From Acuticoccus sp. MNP-M23 (GTDB taxonomy: Bacteria; Pseudomonadota; Alphaproteobacteria; Rhizobiales; Amorphaceae), in contig NZ_CP133480.1 in NCBI RefSeq assembly GCF_031195445.1, positions 2,968,501-3,032,500 on the forward strand: 64,000 bases of DNA, read 5' to 3'. Position 1 is the first letter of the stretch; the number at the start of each line of letters is the position of its first letter. Of this stretch, positions 45,326 to 53,446 are shown piece after piece. A program made the position numbers and the translations under genes. The notes beneath the pieces were generated by a model that did no database searches, was not told the origin of the DNA, and saw only the letters and a program-made list of their open reading frames with translations.

Positions 45326-46459
45326 ATGGACTACATCCTGTCGCTCGGCTCGAACGTTGCAAGCTACGCGCTGCCGTTCCTGTTTGTGCTCGGGCTCATC
45401 ATCTTCGTCCACGAAATGGGTCACTTTCTGGTGGCGCGCTGGTGCGGGGTGGCGGTGGATGCCTTCTCCATCGGGTTCGGGCCGGAACTTTTCGGTTGGA
45501 ACGACCGCTACAACACCCGCTGGAAGCTCTCCGTCGTGCCCCTGGGCGGCTACGTGAAGTTTGCCGGTGACGAGAATGCCGCCAGCGTTCCCGACCGGGA
45601 CGCGCTGTCAGGCATGAGCGAAGCGGAGCGCAAGACGAGCTTCTTCCTCAAGCCCCTGTGGCAGCGCGCTGCCATTGTTGCGGCCGGGCCCGTCGCCAAC
45701 TTCATTCTCGCGATTGCAATCTTTGCGATCTATTTCTCGATCAACGGCCGGCCGATGGCGGATGCCATGGTTTCCTCCGTCCAGCCTGACAGTCCGGCCG
45801 CAGCCGCCGGCTTCGAGCCGGGCGACGTGATTGTCGCCATCGACGGCGACAAGGTCGCCAGCTTTTCCGCTGTGCAGCGGGTCGTCGCCAGCGCCGCCGG
45901 AGAGACGCTGACCTTCACCGTCACCCGCGGCGGCGAATCGGTAGACCTCGTTGCAACGCCCGAACAGCGCGAGCTGACGGACCCGTTCGGCAATCCCTAC
46001 GCGCAGGGTGTCCTCGGCGTGCAGCGGGACGTGGGTGCTGAAGGCATCCCTCGCGAAAAGCTCGGCCCCTTCAGCGCAATTGCCGCCGGAGTGGATGAAA
46101 CCCTTTATATTACAAAGCGCACCGTCGAGGTCGTGGGCGGTATCATCACCGGCACGCAGTCGGCCAATCAGCTGGGCGGACCGCTCCGCGTGGCGCAGGT
46201 TTCCGGCGAAGTGGCGTCGATTTCGTTCAGCGCACTGTTCAGTCTGGCCGCAATGCTGTCGGTCTCGATCGGTCTCATTAACCTGATGCCGATCCCGATG
46301 CTCGACGGCGGCCACCTGCTTTTCTACGCAATCGAGGGGCTGCGCGGGCGTCCCTTGTCGGAGCGGGCGCAGGATGTGGGATTTCGCATCGGGCTCGGTC
46401 TGGTGTTGCTGTTAATGGGTTTCGCCACTTTCAACGACATCGTTCACCTTACCTCGTAA
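45326..46459 (+). CDS. rseP: RIP metalloprotease RseP (site-2 protease)
   Basis: Intramembrane zinc protease of 377 aa, cleaving anti-sigma factors and signal-peptide remnants. The HEMGH zinc motif lies in TM1 (about 28-32), one PDZ domain follows (about 125-205; SPAAAAGFEPGDVIVAIDG), and the C-terminal active-site Asp is in NLMPIPMLDGGHLL. E. coli RseP has two PDZ domains; a single clear one is visible here, usual for alphaproteobacteria. ATG 45326 has GGAAGGA upstream. Lies between dxr and bamA, 110 nt after dxr. Confidence 0.95.
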   Translation: MDYILSLGSNVASYALPFLFVLGLIIFVHEMGHFLVARWCGVAVDAFSIGFGPELFGWNDRYNTRWKLSVVPLGGYVKFAGDENAASVPDRDALSGMSEAERKTSFFLKPLWQRAAIVAAGPVANFILAIAIFAIYFSINGRPMADAMVSSVQPDSPAAAAGFEPGDVIVAIDGDKVASFSAVQRVVASAAGETLTFTVTRGGESVDLVATPEQRELTDPFGNPYAQGVLGVQRDVGAEGIPREKLGPFSAIAAGVDETLYITKRTVEVVGGIITGTQSANQLGGPLRVAQVSGEVASISFSALFSLAAMLSVSIGLINLMPIPMLDGGHLLFYAIEGLRGRPLSERAQDVGFRIGLGLVLLLMGFATFNDIVHLTS

Positions 46460-46565
46460 CGGAGCGTGGCATAGGCGCAACGGTGCCTTCCGAAACAGGC
46501 CTGAAGAGGGGGGTATCGCCTTGTTCTACCGGCCCGAGGCGAGCATAGCTGGAGGCAGACCGCAC

Positions 46566-48950
46566 ATGCGGCGGTTGGAAGTAAAGCGAGGCTATGTCCC
46601 GATCATGTTGTTCCGTCCGGGTCCAATGATGCGAACCACCCTCAAGGCGATGGCCATGGCCGTTGCCGTCATGGGGATTGCAATCGCGCTCGCCGCTCCA
46701 TCCTTCGCCGCAGTGGCGAGCCGGATTGCAGTGGAAGGCAATGCGCGTGTCGACGATGAAACCGTCCGCGCCTACCTCACCATCCGTCCTGGCGCCTCCT
46801 ATGGGGCAGGTGCCATCGACGACAGCATCGCGGCGCTGTTCGCCACGGGCCTGTTCGAGGATGTGACCATCACGTCGTCGGGCAGCACGCTGGTGGTCCG
46901 CGTCGTCGAGAACCCGGTGATCAGCCGCGTATCGTTCGAAGGCAACAGGCGCATCTCCGACGAGCTTCTCGAAGCCGCAACGCAAAGCCGGGCCCGCGCG
47001 ATCTTCAACCGCGCCACGGTCCAGAGCGATGTGCAGCGTATCCTGCAGGCCTATCGCAGCCGCGGCAGCTACCTTGCCAGCGTCGAGCCGAAGACCATCG
47101 ACCGCGGCGAAAACCGCGTCGACCTGGTGTTCGACATCACCGAAGGCGTGAAGACCACGGTCGGCCGCATTGCCTTCATCGGCAACCGCGCATTCTCCGA
47201 CAGCCGCCTGCGCGACCTGATCAAGACGAAGGAAAGCGGCCTGCTTGGCTTCATCCGCTCGTCCGACACCTACGATCCGGCCCGCCTCGTCTCCGACCAG
47301 GACGCGCTGCGTCGCTTCTACTTCAACCGCGGCTTTGCCGACTTCCGCATCATTGCCGCCACGGCGGACTATGACCGCGAGCGCAACCAGTTCTTCATCA
47401 CCTTCACCATCGACGAAGGCGAGCGTTACGAATTTGGTGAAGTGCGGGTGGAAACCACGCTGGCCGATGTTGACCCCGATCAGCTCCGCCGCCGCGTTGC
47501 GACCCGTCCCGGCCGCCGTTATTCCGCCGAGAAGATCGAGGAATCCCTCGAAACGCTGACCCTTGAAGCCAACCGTGACGGCTATCCTTTCGCCGAAGTG
47601 GTCCCGGCGGGCGAGCGCAACTTCGAAGCCGGCACCATCGACGTGGTGTACCGGGTCGACCAGGGCGTGCAGGCCTACATCGAGCGCATCGACATTCTGG
47701 GCAACACCACAACGCGTGACTACGTGATCCGCCGCGAGTTCGACCTGTCCGAGGGCGATGCGTTCAACCGCATCCTGCTCGACCGCGCCGAGCGCCGGCT
47801 CAACAGCCTCGGCTTCTTCGAGACCGTCCAGATCACCACGTCGCAGGGGTCTTCGCCCGACCGCGTTATCGTGACCGTGCTCGTGGAAGAGAAATCCACC
47901 GGCAAGGTGACCTTCGGTGTCGGCTACTCCACGCAGTCCGGCATTGTCGGCGACGTGACGGTCGAGGAAGCGAACTTCCTGGGTCGCGGCCAGTACGTTA
48001 AGGCATCGATCGGCGGTGGCACCCAGAGCCAGACGGCGGAGTTCTCCTTCACCGAGCCGTTCCTGTTCGGTCGCCGTCTCGCCGGCGGGTTCGACATCTA
48101 CCACCTGCGCTACGACTCCACCGACAGCCAGCCCTACGACACGGTGACCACCGGCGGCACGCTGCGCCTGACGGTGCCGCTCACCGAGGACTTCTCCACG
48201 CAGTTCTTCTACAAGATCTTCAACCGTGACGTGGACGTCGACAACGGCTGTAACCGCCGCAACCCGACCCTTTCTCTCGCCGTCTGCGACAGCCAGGGCT
48301 CGCGTCTGACCTCGATGATCGGCAACTCGCTGGTCTACAACACGCTGGACAACCAGCTTCAGCCCCGCGAAGGCATCTACGCCAACTGGACCAACGAAGT
48401 TGCCGGTCTCGGCGGCGACGCGAAGTTCTACCGGACCGAAGCGAAGGCCCGTTACTACCAGGAAGTCCTGCCGGCATTCGGCGTGGTTGGCCTGCTCTCC
48501 GTCTCCGGCGGTGCGATGCAGTCGTTCGACAACAACCTCCAGGTTCAGGACCAGTTCTTCCTGGGTGGCGCCAACCTGCGCGGCTTCGAGAGTGCCGGTG
48601 TCGGTCCGCGTGATCGTGTCACCGGTGAAGCACTCGGCGGTCGCTACTACGTGGCAGCCACGGCCGAAGCGACCTTCCCGATCCCGTTCCTGCCGCCTGA
48701 AATCGGCCTCAACGGTGCGGTGTTCGCGGATGCCGGTTCGCTCTGGGGCGTCGATCCGGACATCGTGCGGCGCAACGGCGGCTCGGCCACCGTGGTCTCC
48801 AACGATTTCGACCTGCGCGCATCGGGCGGTGTCGGCATCCTCTGGAACTCGCCTTTCGGCCCGATCCGTGCCGACTTTGCAGTGCCCTTCCTCGAGCAGG
48901 AGGTGGACCGGACGCAGGTCTTCCGTCTCTCCGGCGGCACGCAGTTCTGA
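46566..48950 (+). CDS. bamA: Outer membrane protein assembly factor BamA
   Basis: Central component of the beta-barrel assembly machine, about 794 aa. An N-terminal signal sequence (core MAMAVAVMGIAIALA, cleavage near SFAAVA) is followed by five POTRA domains (about 60-460; for example RIAVEGNARVDDETVRAYLTI and VSFEGNRRISDELLEAATQS) and a 16-strand barrel with LGGANLRGFESAGVGPRD (the RGF/Y motif) and a terminal Phe (GGTQF). I chose ATG 46566 because GGAGG lies ten bases upstream; this gives a long signal-peptide n-region, and ATGs at 46605, 46626 or 46629 are alternatives. 106 nt after rseP; an intrinsic terminator follows. Confidence 0.95.
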   Translation: MRRLEVKRGYVPIMLFRPGPMMRTTLKAMAMAVAVMGIAIALAAPSFAAVASRIAVEGNARVDDETVRAYLTIRPGASYGAGAIDDSIAALFATGLFEDVTITSSGSTLVVRVVENPVISRVSFEGNRRISDELLEAATQSRARAIFNRATVQSDVQRILQAYRSRGSYLASVEPKTIDRGENRVDLVFDITEGVKTTVGRIAFIGNRAFSDSRLRDLIKTKESGLLGFIRSSDTYDPARLVSDQDALRRFYFNRGFADFRIIAATADYDRERNQFFITFTIDEGERYEFGEVRVETTLADVDPDQLRRRVATRPGRRYSAEKIEESLETLTLEANRDGYPFAEVVPAGERNFEAGTIDVVYRVDQGVQAYIERIDILGNTTTRDYVIRREFDLSEGDAFNRILLDRAERRLNSLGFFETVQITTSQGSSPDRVIVTVLVEEKSTGKVTFGVGYSTQSGIVGDVTVEEANFLGRGQYVKASIGGGTQSQTAEFSFTEPFLFGRRLAGGFDIYHLRYDSTDSQPYDTVTTGGTLRLTVPLTEDFSTQFFYKIFNRDVDVDNGCNRRNPTLSLAVCDSQGSRLTSMIGNSLVYNTLDNQLQPREGIYANWTNEVAGLGGDAKFYRTEAKARYYQEVLPAFGVVGLLSVSGGAMQSFDNNLQVQDQFFLGGANLRGFESAGVGPRDRVTGEALGGRYYVAATAEATFPIPFLPPEIGLNGAVFADAGSLWGVDPDIVRRNGGSATVVSNDFDLRASGGVGILWNSPFGPIRADFAVPFLEQEVDRTQVFRLSGGTQF

Positions 48951-48974
48951 TCCAGCCCACAATGGGCTAAACAG

Positions 48975-49003
48975 GGACGCGCCCCACCGGGCGCGTCCTT
49001 TTT
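48975..49003 (+). terminator. Intrinsic terminator between bamA and lpxD
   Basis: A perfect 10-bp GC stem (48975-48984 with 48989-48998) with a 4-nt loop is followed by TTTTT, 24 nt after the bamA stop and 26 nt before the lpxD start. It should end most transcripts of the rseP-bamA unit, leaving lpxD onward dependent on read-through or a promoter close to 49003-49028. Confidence 0.9.
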
Positions 49004-49028
49004 CATTTTAACGAACGGCAAGATTTGC

Positions 49029-50078
49029 ATGACGAGCGGCTTCTTCCCCCCCGCAGAGCCACAGACCCTCGGCACCATCGCAGACGCCGTCGGCGCCAAG
49101 GTCGACCCTGCGGCGCGCGACCGGATCATGTCCGACCTCAAGGGCCTGGACGAAGCGGGCCCTGAGCACATCTCGTTTTTGCGCGATGGGAAAATGCGCA
49201 AGGCGGCCCGAGAGAGCAAAGCCGGCGCCGTTTTCTGCGATGCCCGCTTTGCCGGCGAACTTGGCGAGAACGCCGTGGCGCTGATCACGCCATACCCCGC
49301 GAACGCCTTCGGTCTGGCGGCCGGGCTGTTCCATTCCTCGGCCATGCGCCCGCGCCCGCTCACCGCCCGTTCCGGCGGGGAGGTTGCGCCGACGGCGATC
49401 ATCGAAGATCCGGACCTTCTGGAAGCCAACGTCATCGTCGAGCCGTTTGCGGTGGTGTCGCGCGGCGTCGAGATCGGTCGCGGCAGTGTGATCGGCGCCA
49501 ACGTGGTCATCGGTCCGGGCTGCACCATCGGCCGCAACACGTCGATCGGCGCCAATTCCACCATCCAGTGCGCCCATATCGGTGACCGTGTGATCATCCA
49601 CCCCGGCTGCCGCATCGGGCAGGACGGGTTCGGCCTCGCGCGCACGCCGAACGGCTACGTGAAGATCCCGCAGGTCCGCGCCGTGGTGATCCAGGACGAT
49701 GTGGAGCTGGGCGCCAACGTCACCATCGACCGGGGCTCCCACCGCGACACGGTGATCGGCAAGGGCTCGAAGGTGGATAATCAGGTCCAGATCGGCCACA
49801 ATGTGGTGATGGGGGTGCATTGTGTCATCGCCGGCTGCACGGGCGTATCCGGTTCCGTCACCATGGGCGACCATGTGACCCTCGGCGGGCATGTGGGCCT
49901 GCGCGACGGTATCTCGCTCGGGGATGGCTGTTCCGTTGCGGGTAAATCGGCGGTGGGTGAAGACATTCCTGCCGGAGCGCAGTATGCAGGGGCTCCAGCG
50001 TCCGACGCGCGCCGCTTTGTTGCCGAGCGAATGGCGATTGCACGGTTGATCCGCGGCGGGAGCGCTTCAAAAAGCTGA
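49029..50078 (+). CDS. lpxD: UDP-3-O-acylglucosamine N-acyltransferase
   Basis: Third step of lipid A synthesis, 349 aa. An N-terminal uridine-binding domain (about 1-110) precedes a left-handed beta helix of hexapeptide repeats (about 115-320; for example [24 protein letters not shown]). The catalytic His is in [12 protein letters not shown] (about 255-266). The C-terminal helix is [11 protein letters not shown]. First gene after the terminator; fabZ, lpxA, lpxI and lpxB follow closely. Confidence 0.97.
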   Translation: MTSGFFPPAEPQTLGTIADAVGAKVDPAARDRIMSDLKGLDEAGPEHISFLRDGKMRKAARESKAGAVFCDARFAGELGENAVALITPYPANAFGLAAGLFHSSAMRPRPLTARSGGEVAPTAIIEDPDLLEANVIVEPFAVVSRGVEIGRGSVIGANVVIGPGCTIGRNTSIGANSTIQCAHIGDRVIIHPGCRIGQDGFGLARTPNGYVKIPQVRAVVIQDDVELGANVTIDRGSHRDTVIGKGSKVDNQVQIGHNVVMGVHCVIAGCTGVSGSVTMGDHVTLGGHVGLRDGISLGDGCSVAGKSAVGEDIPAGAQYAGAPASDARRFVAERMAIARLIRGGSASKS

Positions 50079-50156
50079 CGTCCAGTCCTAGACTGGTGAA
50101 ACGAGCAACAGAAAACGAAGTTGGTTGAGATGGACGGAGGGGACGGGCTCGCCGGG

Positions 50157-50609
50157 ATGAGTAGAACGATTGAATCGGCGACCATTCGGGATATCTTGCG
50201 GTATCTGCCGCATCGCTACCCGTTCCTGATGATCGACCGGGTCATCGAGATCGACAGCGACAATTTCGGCATCGGCGTCAAGAACGTGTCCATCAACGAG
50301 CCGCAGTTCCAGGGGCACTTTCCCGCGGAACCGGTGATGCCGGGCGTCCTGCTGATCGAAGGCATGGCGCAGACGGCCGGTGTCCTGTGCGTCATCAGCC
50401 AGGAAGAGAGCACCTCGCCCTCGCTTGTCTACTTCATGACCATCGACAAGGCGAAGTTCCGCAAGCCTGTGGTTCCCGGCGATGTGGTGCACTACCGCAT
50501 GACCAAGGAGCGCCAGCGCGGCAACGTGTGGCGCTTCCACGGTGAAGCCGTCGTCGATGGGCAGACCGTCGCGCAGGCCGACGTCAGCGCCATGATCGTG
50601 CGCGACTGA
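50157..50609 (+). CDS. fabZ: 3-hydroxyacyl-ACP dehydratase FabZ
   Basis: Dehydrates 3-hydroxyacyl-ACP in fatty acid elongation; 150 aa from the ATG at 50157, matching the usual length. [13 protein letters not shown] opens the hot-dog fold; [24 protein letters not shown] holds the catalytic His and Glu; [12 protein letters not shown] follows. An in-frame ATG at 50130 would add nine residues. The enzyme competes with LpxA for 3-hydroxyacyl-ACP, and their genes are adjacent (lpxA starts 2 nt after the stop). Confidence 0.95.
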   Translation: MSRTIESATIRDILRYLPHRYPFLMIDRVIEIDSDNFGIGVKNVSINEPQFQGHFPAEPVMPGVLLIEGMAQTAGVLCVISQEESTSPSLVYFMTIDKAKFRKPVVPGDVVHYRMTKERQRGNVWRFHGEAVVDGQTVAQADVSAMIVRD

Positions 50610-50611
50610 TC

Positions 50612-51445
50612 TTGCCCATTCACCCAACGGCCTTCGTGGCACCGGGCGCAACGCTCGGTGAAGGCGTCACCATCGGACCCAACGCGGTTGTGGAAGCAGG
50701 CGTGGTTCTGGCCGATGGCGTCGTCCTCGGTCCGAACGTGGTCGTTTGCGGCAACACCACCATCGGCGCCGAGACCGTGCTGCACGCCGGCGTTATCGTC
50801 GGCGGTCCGCCGCAGGACCTCAGCTACGCCGGCGAAGACGTCAGCGTCGAAATCGGCGCCCGCAACATTCTGCGCGAGCATGTGACGGTCCATGCCGGCA
50901 CCGCACGCGGCAAGACGAAAACCGTTGTGGGTGACGACTGCTACCTGATGGTCGGCGTCCACGTGGGCCACGACTGTGTCGTCGGCAATCACGTGATCCT
51001 GTCCAACAACGTGCTTCTGGCCGGCCACTGCCATCTGGGCGACTATGTGCTGATCGGCGGCGGTGCGGCGATTGTCCAGCGGGTGCGGATCGGGGCCTAC
51101 GCGTTCATCAGCGGCCTCTCCGGCGTCACCAAGGACGTTGTGCCCTTTGCCTATGTCATCGGCCACCGCGGCCGGCTCGACAGCCTCAATCTCGTCGGGC
51201 TGAAGCGGCGCGGTTTTTCGCGCGAATCCATCCGCACGCTGCTTGCTGCATACGGCATGCTGTTTGTGGGCGATGCGCTGTTCCGCGAGCGGGTTGCCCG
51301 GCTTGACGCCGAGATGGGCGACGACCCGCTGGTGCGCACGATCCTCGATTTCATCGAGGCGGGGCGCAACCGGCCATTGCTTCAGCCCTTGCCGAAGGAC
51401 CATGGCGGGGCTGCCGAAACGGATCTCCTCGAAGCCGGTGTCTGA
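50612..51445 (+). CDS. lpxA: UDP-N-acetylglucosamine acyltransferase
   Basis: First step of lipid A synthesis (277 aa). Hexapeptide-repeat helix from the N-terminus (IHPTAFVAPGATLGEGVTIGP) to about 190, the GGPPQDLSYAGE insertion, catalytic His in HVGHDCVVGNHVILSNN, then a helical C-terminal domain. The only start fitting the conserved N-terminus is TTG at 50612, 2 nt after the fabZ stop, so low-level coupled translation is likely. Confidence 0.96.
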   Translation: MPIHPTAFVAPGATLGEGVTIGPNAVVEAGVVLADGVVLGPNVVVCGNTTIGAETVLHAGVIVGGPPQDLSYAGEDVSVEIGARNILREHVTVHAGTARGKTKTVVGDDCYLMVGVHVGHDCVVGNHVILSNNVLLAGHCHLGDYVLIGGGAAIVQRVRIGAYAFISGLSGVTKDVVPFAYVIGHRGRLDSLNLVGLKRRGFSRESIRTLLAAYGMLFVGDALFRERVARLDAEMGDDPLVRTILDFIEAGRNRPLLQPLPKDHGGAAETDLLEAGV

Positions 51446-52313
51446 CCCGCGCGCCGCAGAGGTCACGACACCGCTCGCGATCATTGCCGGCGCGGGGGCA
51501 TTGCCCTGGGAGGCGGCTCGCGCGGTTGCCCCCCGCCGCCCCGTCGTGGTCTTTGCCATCGACGGTGAGGCGGACGAGGCGCCGGACGGCATCGAAAGCC
51601 ACCGCCTCGGCTATGGCGAGATCGGGCGCCTGCGCAAGATGATGATCGCCCGCAACACCATGGATCTTCTGTTCCTGGGCGCCATCCGCAAGCGGCCGGA
51701 CTACAGCCGGATCCTCGGCGATTTCGAGACATTGAAGCTGGTGCCGAAAATCGTGCGCGCGGTGGTCGGCGGCGACGACACCATCGTGCGCAATGTGCTT
51801 GCCCTGTTCGAAGCGGAGGGGTTCCGCATTGTGGCTGTGGCGGATGCCGTTCCGGAGCTTCTGGCCCCGGCGGGCGTTCTGGGGCGCCATGCGCCGAGCG
51901 CCGCCCATCATGCCGACATTGCGCTTGGCGCTGCCTATCTGGACGCCACGGCCGTGTTTGACGTGGGGCAGGCGGTGATGGTGGCAGACGGGCGCGTCAT
52001 TGCCGTGGAGGGGGCGGAGGGCACCGACGCCATGGTCGAGCGTTGCACGGACCTTCGGGCCGCCCGGCGGTTCCGCGCAAAGAAGGGCGCGGGCGTTCTC
52101 GTCAAGCGGGCCAAGCGGGGGCAGGACATGCGCGCCGATGTGCCGGTGGTGGGCGCCGGAACGCTGACCCGTGTGCTGGACGCCGGCTTCGGCGGCATCG
52201 CCATCGAGGCGGGCCGCACCATTCTGGCCGAACGCGACGCCATGCTGCAGCTTGCCGACCGGAAAGGCGCGTTCGTGATTGCGCTGGATGGTACCGCCGG
52301 GGCACCCGCTTGA
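51438..52313 (+). CDS. lpxI: UDP-2,3-diacylglucosamine diphosphatase LpxI
   Basis: Fourth step of lipid A synthesis in bacteria lacking LpxH (291 aa). N-terminal domain with PLAIIAGAGALPWEAA, YGEIGRLRKMMIARNTMDLLFLGAI, and DGDDT-like GGDDTIVRNVLALFE; C-terminal catalytic domain with GQAVMVADGRVIAVEGAEGTDAM and DVPVVGAGTL. GTG 51438 overlaps the end of lpxA by 8 nt and gives the expected length; an ATG at 51402 would overlap by 44 nt. Its stop overlaps the lpxB start (TTGA). Confidence 0.95.
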   Translation: MSDPRAAEVTTPLAIIAGAGALPWEAARAVAPRRPVVVFAIDGEADEAPDGIESHRLGYGEIGRLRKMMIARNTMDLLFLGAIRKRPDYSRILGDFETLKLVPKIVRAVVGGDDTIVRNVLALFEAEGFRIVAVADAVPELLAPAGVLGRHAPSAAHHADIALGAAYLDATAVFDVGQAVMVADGRVIAVEGAEGTDAMVERCTDLRAARRFRAKKGAGVLVKRAKRGQDMRADVPVVGAGTLTRVLDAGFGGIAIEAGRTILAERDAMLQLADRKGAFVIALDGTAGAPA

Positions 52314-53443
52314 AACCGCTGAAGGTTGCGATCTTTGCCGGCGAAGTGTCGGGCGATCACCTTGCCGGCGCGCTGATGGCTGCGATGAACCGGGCGCGCG
52401 GCATCCGTTGGCGCGGCGTTGGCGGTGACACGATGCTGGGCGAGGGGCTTGCCCCGGTGTTCGCGATGGAGGCCATCGAGGTCAACGGCTTCGATGCCAT
52501 CGTCAAGCGCCTGCCGCACCTTCTGGCGCGCATTCGAGAGGCGGCCGACGCGGTGATTGCCGATCCGCCGGACGTTCTCGTCATTGTGGATGCACCTGAG
52601 TTCACCCACCGGGTTGCAAGGCGCGTGCGCCGCGCCCTGCCGCACCTTCCCATTGTCGATTTTGTGAGCCCCACCGTGTGGGCCTGGCGGCCGGGCCGCG
52701 CGCGGGCCATGCGCGCTTACGTGGATCTCGTGCTGGCGCTGTTTCCGTTCGAGCCGGCGGTGCACGCGAAGCTCGGCGGGCCGGCCTGCGTTTATGTGGG
52801 CCATCCGCTGTTCGAAGCGATGCAGCGGCCCGCGCCGCCGTCCGGCGAGGCGCTGCTGGTGCTGCCGGGAAGCCGGCGCGGGGAAATCGAGCGGCTGATG
52901 CCGGTGTTCGGCCAAGCGGCTGCGGCGGCGGCCGGGGAGCGCGAGATCCAGGTGCTGGCGGTGCCGCATCGGCGTGCGCAGATCGAGGCGCTTGCCGCGG
53001 ACTGGCCGGTGGCACCGCGGATTGTCTCCGGCCCAAACGCCAAGGCCGAGACCTTTGGCGCGGCACGGGCGGCGCTGGCGGCATCCGGGACGGTGACGCT
53101 GGAGCTTGCAGCCGCGCGGGTGCCTATGGTCGTTGCCTATCGGCTCGACGGGATCGGCCGCCTCATCAAGGCGCTCCATCCGGTGCTGCCCATCGTCAAG
53201 GCGCCGTCCATGGTGCTGACCAACATCGTGATCGGCCGCAACGAGATCCCGGCATTTCTGGACGACGAAGGCACGCCGGAGGCGCTGGCCGCCGCACTGC
53301 GGCCGCTCCTTGCGGACGAGGCGGCCCGCATGGCCCAGCAAGCCACCTTCGATGCCTTCCATGGCGCGATGGCGGTGGACGGCTCACCCGGAGAGAATGC
53401 GGCGCGCGCCATCCTCGACTTTCTTGCGGCCCGCAGCGGCTGA
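52310..53443 (+). CDS. lpxB: Lipid-A-disaccharide synthase
   Basis: GT19 glycosyltransferase joining UDP-diacylglucosamine and lipid X, 377 aa. KVAIFAGEVSGDHLAGAL at the N-terminus, VDFVSPTVWAWRPGRA, VGHPLFEA, LLVLPGSRRGEIERLMPVF and ASGTVTLELAAARVPMVVAYR are all family motifs. The start is TTG at 52310, overlapping the lpxI stop. Ends 3 nt from the convergent comEC stop, leaving no room for a dedicated terminator. Confidence 0.96.
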   Translation: MKPLKVAIFAGEVSGDHLAGALMAAMNRARGIRWRGVGGDTMLGEGLAPVFAMEAIEVNGFDAIVKRLPHLLARIREAADAVIADPPDVLVIVDAPEFTHRVARRVRRALPHLPIVDFVSPTVWAWRPGRARAMRAYVDLVLALFPFEPAVHAKLGGPACVYVGHPLFEAMQRPAPPSGEALLVLPGSRRGEIERLMPVFGQAAAAAAGEREIQVLAVPHRRAQIEALAADWPVAPRIVSGPNAKAETFGAARAALAASGTVTLELAAARVPMVVAYRLDGIGRLIKALHPVLPIVKAPSMVLTNIVIGRNEIPAFLDDEGTPEALAAALRPLLADEAARMAQQATFDAFHGAMAVDGSPGENAARAILDFLAARSG

Positions 53444-53446
53444 CCT

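Noticed and set aside
46449-48962. 837-codon open frame on the minus strand covering all of bamA
   Set aside because: High GC keeps the opposite strand free of stops. The translation is Val/Gly/Arg-rich and motif-free, while the plus strand encodes BamA end to end.
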